Part shown: in pieces, positions 1 through 5,873 of the stretch
How the letters are laid out: each line of letters begins with the position of its first letter
Position numbering within the stretch: the first letter of the stretch is position 1
Assembly (NCBI GenBank): GCA_005788065.1
Contig: SXZD01000152.1
Coordinates: 1-9,428, forward strand
Reading direction: 5' to 3'
Source of the DNA: Burkholderiales bacterium
Lineage (GTDB): Bacteria; Pseudomonadota; Gammaproteobacteria; Burkholderiales; Burkholderiaceae_B
DNA length: 9,428 bases
The notes under the pieces: generated by a model
What the model was told of the DNA's origin: nothing
Databases searched by the model: none
The model's input: only the letters and a program-made list of their open reading frames with translations
Position numbers and translations under genes: made by a program

Positions 1-697
1 AAGACACCTCATCCAAGCCGCTGATGGTACGCAGTCGCTCAACGTTGTCAGCGACCATCGGATGGTAGCTGCCCAACACCGGCCCAAGCGGCTCTGCCAG
101 TTCCATGGCCTGATTCATGCATTCGCGATAAAAGTCGATGCCCCAGACATTCACGCCGAAACTGCCGGTGAGATCAATGTAACGGTTACCGTCCAAATCA
201 CAGACTTCAAATCCGCTGGCTGATCGCAGGAATGATCCAGTGCGCAGATGCGTTCTGACCAGTTTGCTGAAGGGGAACGGAACGCGGTATCGGCCAATGA
301 ACTGCATGTCGGAGATACTGTTTTTGGTTTGCTCGCCCAATGCGATGGTCGTGGGCGCTTTGGACAGCAGCCGGTAGCCCAGATCAAAGAATGCCTCATG
401 CCGTCGGCGCGCCAGCGTTGTTCCTGCACCGTCGCGTGAAAACGCCTCAGCGCTGCTGAATTCATACAGTGGTAACAATCGTGCAATACGCTTGCCCCAC
501 TTTGAATGTCCTGCAATCGATTTGTGCTTGGCTCTGGACAACTGAATGCGACGCCATGCGGGTCTCGCCAGCAGTGCCGCCATGACTGTCAGTGCGCACA
601 GCGCAGCGGCGTCAGCGGGCGCGGTTCCTGACATCAGGGGGGGCAGTGTTGCACTCAGTGAATCGAGCTTGCTGGCGACCGTTACTGCATCTGTCAT
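1..697 (-). CDS. Class III PLP-dependent aminotransferase, N-terminal part (partial)
   Basis: The reading frame is open from an ATG at 697 (complement) to the window edge, giving 232 codons; the C-terminal part lies outside. From about residue 150 the sequence matches the start of a class III aminotransferase or glutamate-1-semialdehyde-aminomutase-like fold: DLDGNRYIDLTGSFG at 167-181, then GVNVWGIDFY, LGPVLGSYHPMVADNVERL and SGLDEVS. The catalytic lysine and PLP site are beyond the window, so activity cannot be confirmed. The first ~150 residues are an extension that ordinary members lack, with an Ala/Leu-rich stretch (29-45) and a basic stretch (46-75). A GGAAG ribosome binding site lies about 7 nt before the ATG. 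The gene is divergent from the decarboxylase gene with a 56-bp gap, so they may share control. Substrate unknown. The family call is firm; the exact reaction is not. Confidence 0.82.
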   Translation of the reverse strand, partial: MTDAVTVASKLDSLSATLPPLMSGTAPADAAALCALTVMAALLARPAWRRIQLSRAKHKSIAGHSKWGKRIARLLPLYEFSSAEAFSRDGAGTTLARRRHEAFFDLGYRLLSKAPTTIALGEQTKNSISDMQFIGRYRVPFPFSKLVRTHLRTGSFLRSASGFEVCDLDGNRYIDLTGSFGVNVWGIDFYRECMNQAMELAEPLGPVLGSYHPMVADNVERLRTISGLDEVS

Positions 698-753
698 GGG
701 AGTCTTCCGTCTTGGATAATCAGTCAAAAATAGTTCAGCGCGATGACAAAACG
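698..753. promoter_or_regulatory. Divergent intergenic region with possible promoter
   Basis: This 56-bp gap separates the divergent aminotransferase and decarboxylase genes and must hold, or overlap, promoters for one or both. On the plus strand GATAAT (715-720) resembles a -10 element, but no convincing -35 lies 16-18 bp upstream. A perfect Pho half-site, CTGTCAT (691-697), overlaps the aminotransferase start codon. These assignments were made by eye and are weak. Confidence 0.25.
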
Positions 754-1737
754 ATGAATTCGGTGAACCTCATGCGTCCTATACCCAAGAGGAGCGTGGG
801 TCGGCTGAGGTCGGGTTTGAAAAAAGTGAGCCGTTTACCGGTTGCTGGGGTTCGTCGCGTAGCCAAGGCGGAGACTCTCAATTTCTGGTTGACCAACCGC
901 ATTCCGCGCGTTCTTCTCACGCGGTTTATCGGTTGGTACAGCGTGCGTGAATCTGAAAAGCTCACGCGTTTGAGTATCGCTGTGTGGCGCCTGTTTTCTG
1001 ATCTTGATCTGTCTGAGTCTCCCGTCGTGAAGTACCGTTCACTGCGTGAAGTTTTCACCCGCCCGTTATTGCCGGGTCGTCGCCCCATTGATCCCTCAAT
1101 GAGCAGTTGGTGCAGTCCGTCTGACGCCATCCTCGGTGCGCATGGGCAAGTACATGCCGGTATCGTTTTTCAGGCAAAGGGCGCACCCTACGCCTTGGGA
1201 GAGCTGTTGGGAAGAAACACACCAGTCGCTTCGCTGGAGGGTTGGAGCTTTGTCACTTTGCGCTTGACCTCCGCCATGTATCACCGTTTTCATGCTCCGG
1301 TGAATATGCGTATTCACCGCGTTGACTACATTAGTGGCGATGTGTTCAACGTCAATCCGGCTGCGCTGAAGCGGATTCCCAGTTTGTTCTGTCGCAATGA
1401 GCGTGCAGTTGTCCATTGCATCAGTGACTCCGGCCATCCTTTCATGATTATCGCGGTGGCTGCCGTACTTGTGGCCTCCATTCAACTGCATTGCATTCCG
1501 CATCGCCTCAGTTTGGCCTTGCCCGGCAACTGCAGTTTCAACTGCGATTTCGTGGCAGACAAGGGTGAGGAGTTGGGTTGGTTCGAACAGGGTTCGACCT
1601 TGATCATGCTGTATCCGGGCGGATTGCGACTCGGTGACGGTTTTTCTGAAGACCAGCGTGTTCAAATGGGGCAAAGTCTGTTGAGGGAAGTATCTGCGGT
1701 GCATACGCCATACACCCCCATTGTGTCATCGGACTGA
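754..1737 (+). CDS. psd: Phosphatidylserine decarboxylase proenzyme (long form)
   Basis: Pyruvoyl-dependent membrane enzyme converting phosphatidylserine to phosphatidylethanolamine. From the ATG at 754 it is 327 residues, close to the 322 of Escherichia coli Psd. The family motifs appear in order: FTRPLLPGRRPID (101-113), PSD with the aspartate at 124, YHRFHAPV with histidines at 177 and 180, LFCRNERAV (211-219), and QGST at 279-282, where Gly280-Ser281 is the predicted self-cleavage site forming the pyruvoyl group. The Asp-His-Ser set needed for autocleavage is present; the usual LGST reads QGST. The frame is open back to 592, but a start there would overlap the divergent gene, so 754 (or 772) is preferred. 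Neither has a good Shine-Dalgarno, leaving the start uncertain. The gene lies 83 bp before plcP and is probably co-transcribed. It may be a paralogue of a housekeeping psd, which cannot be judged here. Confidence 0.9.
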   Translation: MNSVNLMRPIPKRSVGRLRSGLKKVSRLPVAGVRRVAKAETLNFWLTNRIPRVLLTRFIGWYSVRESEKLTRLSIAVWRLFSDLDLSESPVVKYRSLREVFTRPLLPGRRPIDPSMSSWCSPSDAILGAHGQVHAGIVFQAKGAPYALGELLGRNTPVASLEGWSFVTLRLTSAMYHRFHAPVNMRIHRVDYISGDVFNVNPAALKRIPSLFCRNERAVVHCISDSGHPFMIIAVAAVLVASIQLHCIPHRLSLALPGNCSFNCDFVADKGEELGWFEQGSTLIMLYPGGLRLGDGFSEDQRVQMGQSLLREVSAVHTPYTPIVSSD

Positions 1738-1751
1738 CATCAAGTCTTAAC

Positions 1752-1768
1752 GACTGTGTCACGCAGTC
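1752..1768. repeat. Small inverted repeat between psd and plcP
   Basis: GACTG and CAGTC form a 5-bp stem around the 7-nt loop TGTCACG in the 83-bp gap between psd and plcP. There is no T tract after it, so it does not look like a terminator. It could be an operator half or chance. GTGTCA occurs here (1756) and again 24 bp downstream (1780). Confidence 0.2.
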
Positions 1769-1820
1769 TCTATCTAATGGTGTCAGGAACACAAACCTGA
1801 GAACCGGAAGGAGACCGGCG

Positions 1821-2639
1821 ATGGAGCAAGACACCGAAGACTACCCAGTACGTGATGTTCGTGCCATCTGGATATCTGATGTCCATCTGGGTACGGCAGG
1901 ATGCCAGGCAGAGAGTCTGTTGAGCTTCCTTAAACATCACGAGTCGAAATATCTTTACCTCGTCGGCGACATTGTCGACGGTTGGCAACTGAAGAAGTCG
2001 TGGTACTGGCCCCGGGCTCACAACGACGTCATACAGAAACTGCTGCGCCGTGCGCGCAAGGGTTGTGAAGTGGTCTACATCCCCGGTAACCACGATGAAG
2101 CTGCACGCGAGTATTGCGGCTTGCAGATGGGGGGAATCTCGGTTGTTCAGCAAAGCGAGCACACGCTGAAAGACGGCCGCCGTCTTCTGATTGTTCACGG
2201 CGATGAGTACGACAACATTATCCGCTATGCCAAATGGCTCGCCTATGTTGGCGATACGCTCTACACATTCTCCCTTTGGCTTAACCGCATCTACAACCGT
2301 ATCCGCGTAAAGCTCGGATATCCGTATTGGTCACTCTCTGCGTTTCTCAAGAGCAAGGTGAAAAACGCAGTCAGTTTCATGACCGACTTTGAGCACCAGC
2401 TGATTGCTGAAGCTCGTCGTCGCGGATACGACGGCGTGGTGTGCGGACACATACATCACGCCAGAATCGCCGAGGTTGAAGGTTTGCTTTACTGCAATGA
2501 CGGCGATTGGGTTGAAAGCCTGACCGCATTGGTCGAAACCCATGAAGGCGAACTTGAGATTGTTCGCTGGCATGCCCACCACTTGATTGGAAAGCCCGCG
2601 CAAATTGCTGCGCAAGAGGCGCATCCCGTCACGGCTTGA
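1821..2639 (+). CDS. plcP: PlcP-type phospholipase C (calcineurin-like metallophosphoesterase)
   Basis: Predicted cytoplasmic, membrane-associated phosphoesterase of 272 residues. The binuclear metal motifs are intact: DVH (20-22), GDIVD (49-53), GNHD (89-92), HGDE (126-129) and GHIH (209-212). Automatic annotation usually calls this family UDP-2,3-diacylglucosamine diphosphatase. However, LpxH carries GNRD where this protein has GNHD, and LpxH is shorter (~240 residues). The pattern DGWQLKKSWYWPRAHNDV, then PYWSLSAF and KVKNAVSF, is what I recognise from the PlcP group characterised in Sinorhizobium meliloti, which hydrolyses phosphatidylcholine and phosphatidylethanolamine to diacylglycerol under phosphate starvation. 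A strong AAGGAG site precedes the ATG. The Agt-like glycosyltransferase gene follows after 10 bp, the classical plcP-agt arrangement, which supports this call. LpxH-like activity is the main alternative. Confidence 0.85.
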   Translation: MEQDTEDYPVRDVRAIWISDVHLGTAGCQAESLLSFLKHHESKYLYLVGDIVDGWQLKKSWYWPRAHNDVIQKLLRRARKGCEVVYIPGNHDEAAREYCGLQMGGISVVQQSEHTLKDGRRLLIVHGDEYDNIIRYAKWLAYVGDTLYTFSLWLNRIYNRIRVKLGYPYWSLSAFLKSKVKNAVSFMTDFEHQLIAEARRRGYDGVVCGHIHHARIAEVEGLLYCNDGDWVESLTALVETHEGELEIVRWHAHHLIGKPAQIAAQEAHPVTA

Positions 2640-2649
2640 GGAGATTTAC

Positions 2650-3801
2650 ATGAAGATCATGATCGTATCGGATGCCTGGCTGCCTCAGGTTAATGGTGTG
2701 GTGCGCACGCTGATGACCACACGTGAACAGTTGGAGCGCATCGGACATGATGTACGGGTGGTGTCACCGGACATGTTCCGTACCTTTCCGTGTCCGACAT
2801 ACCCGGAGATTCGTCTGGCGTGGTTGCCGGGCAAGAAAATACGTCAGCTCATCGAGGACTATGATCCTGATTGCCTGCACATTGCAACGGAAGGCCCGCT
2901 GGGTTGGTCTGCCCGCAAAGTGGCTTTGTTGACGGGGCGCGCTTTTACCACGGCATTTCATACCCGCTTCCCGGAATACGTCAAAGCGCGCAGCGGCATA
3001 CCGCTTGCATTTACGTACGCCATTTTGCGCCGCTTTCATGCGCCCTCCAAAGGTGTGATGGTGGCGACCGATTCCATCTCCCGTGATTTGCGGCACTACG
3101 GTATCGCGCATCTGAAACGCTGGAGCCGGGGAGTCGATTTCGCCCGATTCAACACGCATACACGCGTTCTGGGGCAGTCTCTGACTGTACTGGATCCTAT
3201 CGGCGGACAACCTGCGGTCAAGCGTCCCGTTTTTCTGTTTGCCGGACGTGTGGCCGTTGAGAAGAACATTGAGGCATTCCTGAAACTGGATCTGCCCGGT
3301 GAGAAATGGGTAGCCGGCGATGGTCCGCAAAAAAAGCAGTTGGCGGCAAAATATCCCGACGTTCGCTGGTTGGGCATGCTGGATTCAGCCACACTCTCGT
3401 TGGCCTACCAGCAGGCAGATGTGTTTGTATTTCCCAGCCTGACCGATACTTTCGGTCTGGTGCTGCTTGAGGCGATGGCGTGTGGTTTGCCGGTTGCCGC
3501 GTTTCCGGTTGCAGGTCCCAAAGATGTGATCGGCGACAGTGGAGCAGGCGCACTGGACTTTGACCTGCGCGCAGCCTGTCTGGCAGCGATGAACATTCCA
3601 CGTCAGAAGGTACTTGCTCACGCAAGAATGTTCACATGGGAAAATGCGACCGCGCAGTTTTTGAATAACCTGCAGATCATCGGCAAATCGCCGGCGATCG
3701 ACATGGGGGCGTCCGCACCGGCGATCCGTTTCTCAAGTGGGACTGGGCAAACCCGCAATCCGGTTCGTGTCCACCAGCACCGTGAACTCCCGGGCCAGTG
3801 A
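2650..3801 (+). CDS. agt: GT4 diacylglycerol glycosyltransferase, Agt-like
   Basis: GT-B fold glycosyltransferase of family 4, 383 residues, predicted to transfer a sugar from a nucleotide-sugar to diacylglycerol released by PlcP, making glucosyl- or glucuronosyl-diacylglycerol on the inner membrane. The N-terminal acceptor half opens with MKIMIVSDAWLPQVNGVVRT, typical of this family and of SQD2-like lipid transferases; HTRFPEYV (104-111) and FAGRVAVEKNIEAF (197-210) follow. The nucleotide-sugar site is TDTFGLVLLE (265-274), with Asp266 in place of the first Glu of the E-x7-E motif, as in related enzymes. The open frame extends back to 2587, but GAGGAG just before 2650 and the family N-terminus fix the start. 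The gap to plcP is 10 bp, so this is an operon. The last ~39 residues (after about 345) look unconserved and lie largely over the end of phoD on the other strand. The exact sugar donor cannot be read from sequence. Confidence 0.86.
   Translation: MKIMIVSDAWLPQVNGVVRTLMTTREQLERIGHDVRVVSPDMFRTFPCPTYPEIRLAWLPGKKIRQLIEDYDPDCLHIATEGPLGWSARKVALLTGRAFTTAFHTRFPEYVKARSGIPLAFTYAILRRFHAPSKGVMVATDSISRDLRHYGIAHLKRWSRGVDFARFNTHTRVLGQSLTVLDPIGGQPAVKRPVFLFAGRVAVEKNIEAFLKLDLPGEKWVAGDGPQKKQLAAKYPDVRWLGMLDSATLSLAYQQADVFVFPSLTDTFGLVLLEAMACGLPVAAFPVAGPKDVIGDSGAGALDFDLRAACLAAMNIPRQKVLAHARMFTWENATAQFLNNLQIIGKSPAIDMGASAPAIRFSSGTGQTRNPVRVHQHRELPGQ
3733..3801. other. 69-bp convergent overlap of agt and phoD 3' ends
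   Basis: The glycosyltransferase stop codon lies at 3799-3801 (plus), while the phoD stop lies at 3733-3735 (minus), so the last 22 sense codons of each gene occupy the same DNA. No rho-independent terminator is seen between the genes; transcripts from both sides would be complementary here. Confidence 0.85.
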
Positions 3802-5487
3802 TTCGGTTCCGCCCCGCGCATCGATGCCGCTGACATACCAGTATTGGCAAACGACCTTGTCGGCGGCAACGGTCAGCAGCATGTAGCCTTTCTGGCTCAT
3901 GTTGATGTATTTGATGTGCGGGTTGAAGGTGCGGAACAGATTCACCGCGGCATCCGGAATCGGAAGACCGGGCGACGTAACCGACGGGCCTACAAATTCA
4001 GTGGCCAGCGAGCCTTCGCCGGTCAGCGGGTTGTATACACTGGGGTTGTTCGGGTCATCCGTGATGTCTGCCACCCAACTGCTGTGAACATCGCCGGTCA
4101 GCACCACCACATTCTTGACAGGCGGTTTGCCACCATCACCGCGCAGGACGGCTGTAATCTTCTTGCGCTCGGCAATGTATCCATCCCATGAATCGCCGTT
4201 CAGTCCGGTTGGTCCAACCAACGGGCGCAAATCTGCGGGTATGTTCCCGTCTATCCCGGGACGAACGCTCCACTGATGAAACACCACCTGACTGCCCATC
4301 AGTTTCCACTTCGCCGTGGATGACTGCAATCCATTGAGCAGCCAGTTCATCTGCGTGGGGCCGATCAGTTTTCGGTTCTCATCCAGGAAAGGATCGCTGG
4401 CCGGATTGATGGGGGCACCCGCTGGTACGTCGCGGTCAAACAGACGGGTATCGAGCAGGAACATGTCGATCAGATCGCCGAATTTCAGGCGACGCCAGAT
4501 ACGGTTGGGATTGCCGGGCTCAGGCAGGCGGATTGGCATCCACTCGTCGTATGCTTTCTGGGCGAATCCTTTGCGCTGTATCCAGTTACCTTCAGTGCCT
4601 TCGGTGTGGTTGTTGGCGGCGTCGCGGTAACTGTTGTCGGTCGATTCGTGGTCGTCCCAGATGGTGATGAATGGAAAGAGACGGTGCAGCTCTTTCAGGT
4701 CGGGGTCGGTACGTTTGTAGTAGGCATGACGCGTTCGATAGTGCTCCAGCGTGAAGATTTCACCCGGCGGTTCGTAATTTCGTACGTCACCGTACTCGCC
4801 GTTGCCATATTCATAGATGTAATCGCCCAGATGGACAATCGCATCCAGCTCAGTCCGTTTGCTCAACTGCATGTAGGCATTGAAAAAGCCATGTGCGTAG
4901 CTTGAGCAGCTCACGACACCTAATTTAATGGTCCGGGTGTCGCTGGCAGGGGTTGTTTTGGTTCTGCCGATGGCAGACGAGACCGCGCCACTGATGAAGC
5001 GGTAGTAATACGTGGTGTCGCTTTGCAGACCGGTGACGTCGATCTTGACCGTGTAGGCCCGGCTCAGGGTGGCTTTGGTGCACAAGCGTCGCTCCAGTCG
5101 GGTCAGTGCCTCATCCCTGAAGATCTCCAGCGTCACATCCGTGTCACGGGTGGCATTCGATATTGCTGTCCAGAAAATGACGCTGGTGGGGGTCGGGTCG
5201 CCAGTGGCAACGCCGTGCTGGAAAACGCCGTTGGCGCTATCGGTGCCCGGGCTGGGTCCGGCGCTGCAACTGCTCACCGGTGCGCCGTTGGCCACGTTGC
5301 CATTGGTACTGCTGGGGCTGACTGAATTGCCGCTCCCCGATGCGGCGCTGACAGTGTCAGCCTCGGATCCGCAACCATGCAGTACGCCCATGCTGATGCC
5401 GCCGGCACCCAGCCCCTTGAGGAATTGTCTTCGTGAAGTGCCCCGCGCTTGCTGGAATCGGGTACGTTTGCGACGTGGTGCTGACAT
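3733..5487 (-). CDS. phoD: PhoD-family alkaline phosphatase/phosphodiesterase, Tat-exported
   Basis: Extracytoplasmic phosphatase releasing phosphate from mono- and diesters, 584 residues. The N-terminus is a Tat signal, SRRQFLK (18-24), followed by a hydrophobic segment and LHGC (36-39), which reads as a lipobox with Cys39, suggesting a lipoprotein. A Ser/Gly/Asn-rich linker (40-85) leads to the PhoD N-terminal beta domain, starting FQHGVATGDPTPTSVIFWT (89-107). The catalytic domain has SCSSY (Cys194), LGDYIYEYG (Asp222, Tyr223), WDDHE (277-281), GDVHSSW (465-471) and TEFVGPSVTSPG (496-507). The frame extends back to 5598, but the ATG at 5487 with GGAGA upstream, directly before a proper Tat signal, is the likely start. 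It is convergent with agt and overlaps it. PhoD enzymes are commonly PhoB-regulated, and a candidate Pho box lies upstream at 5626-5643. The specific substrate is unknown. Confidence 0.93.
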   Translation of the reverse strand: MSAPRRKRTRFQQARGTSRRQFLKGLGAGGISMGVLHGCGSEADTVSAASGSGNSVSPSSTNGNVANGAPVSSCSAGPSPGTDSANGVFQHGVATGDPTPTSVIFWTAISNATRDTDVTLEIFRDEALTRLERRLCTKATLSRAYTVKIDVTGLQSDTTYYYRFISGAVSSAIGRTKTTPASDTRTIKLGVVSCSSYAHGFFNAYMQLSKRTELDAIVHLGDYIYEYGNGEYGDVRNYEPPGEIFTLEHYRTRHAYYKRTDPDLKELHRLFPFITIWDDHESTDNSYRDAANNHTEGTEGNWIQRKGFAQKAYDEWMPIRLPEPGNPNRIWRRLKFGDLIDMFLLDTRLFDRDVPAGAPINPASDPFLDENRKLIGPTQMNWLLNGLQSSTAKWKLMGSQVVFHQWSVRPGIDGNIPADLRPLVGPTGLNGDSWDGYIAERKKITAVLRGDGGKPPVKNVVVLTGDVHSSWVADITDDPNNPSVYNPLTGEGSLATEFVGPSVTSPGLPIPDAAVNLFRTFNPHIKYINMSQKGYMLLTVAADKVVCQYWYVSGIDARGGTESLAREFTVLVDTNRIAGLPSPT

Positions 5488-5488
5488 G

Positions 5489-5532
5489 CTGCTTGTCTCC
5501 TGCTTGTGTTCTACTTGCGTCCTGCTTTTTAT
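5489..5532 (-). repeat. Four-copy 11-bp direct repeat abutting the phoD start
   Basis: Read on the minus strand towards phoD, the four units are ATAAAAAGCAG, GACGCAAGTAG, AACACAAGCAG and GAGACAAGCAG. The last ends one base before the ATG. The core AAGYAG is kept in all four, with exact 11-bp spacing. The Shine-Dalgarno GGAGA spans the join of the last two units. An 11-bp period is one helical turn, as in binding sites of OmpR/PhoB-type regulators, but the core does not match the Pho consensus. It may also be a simple minisatellite in the leader. Confidence 0.7.
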
Positions 5533-5611
5533 CCATGCGCGTTTGCGCAATCGCCCGCAGTGATGTCCCGTCAATCGGGTCTTGGTGCGACCTGGCATCG
5601 CCAGTGTTCAG

Positions 5612-5643
5612 TTTATCGCCCGCTGATTTCTGCTTTATGACTG
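5612..5643 (-). promoter_or_regulatory. Candidate PhoB box and -10 for phoD
   Basis: On the minus strand, CAGTCATAAAGCAGAAAT (5643 to 5626) matches the enterobacterial Pho-box consensus at about 13 of 18 positions by my count: two half-sites in 11-bp register, the first 6/7 and the second 4/7. Eight bases downstream is GATAAA (5617-5612), a plausible -10; PhoB-activated promoters have the box in place of a -35, about 10 bp from the -10. It lies about 140 bp before the phoD ATG. Scored by eye, so tentative. Confidence 0.4.
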
Positions 5644-5873
5644 TTTTGTCATTTTTGGTTGCATCCCGGTATGAGGAATGCTTTGTTACCTGCTGATTTA
5701 TGTAGGGATTTTGCATTCAATCCGGATGTCTTGCTGTTGCACACGGACTTACCCGGGGTTTAAGGGTTTTTCCCGATGCGGTCTGATACACGCTGGCAAA
5801 ACATTGGTACACAATGCGTCATCCCGCTTGATCGGGAGATGTGACATTCAAATAATGAGAGAGGAGTCCCTTC

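Larger units (their letters stand above)
5488..5873. other. Divergent intergenic region, phoD / dctP
   Basis: No convincing gene is present in these 386 bp. The region holds an 11-bp direct repeat array (5489-5532) and a candidate PhoB promoter (5612-5643), both oriented towards phoD. Nearer dctP it holds a small hairpin, TCCCG/CGGGA with a 6-nt loop (5822-5837), and a strong GAGGAG ribosome binding site (5861-5866) seven bases before the dctP ATG. The dctP promoter itself could not be placed with confidence. Confidence 0.6.

Noticed and set aside
592..753. N-terminal extension of the decarboxylase frame back to an ATG at 592
   Set aside because: It would overlap the first ~100 bases of the divergent aminotransferase and adds 54 residues with no Psd similarity; the start at 754 gives the normal family length.
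1821..2639. Annotation as LpxH (UDP-2,3-diacylglucosamine diphosphatase)
   Set aside because: GNHD instead of the LpxH GNRD motif, greater length, and coupling to an Agt-like gene favour PlcP; kept only as the alternative.
5646..5663. Pho-box-like TTGTCATTTTTGGTTGCA on the plus strand towards dctP
   Set aside because: Only the first half-site matches; the second half is essentially unrelated to the consensus.
5793..5806. Possible sigma-54 promoter (TGGCAAAACATTGG) before dctP
   Set aside because: The spacing of the two elements is off by one and the required GC of the -12 element is missing.
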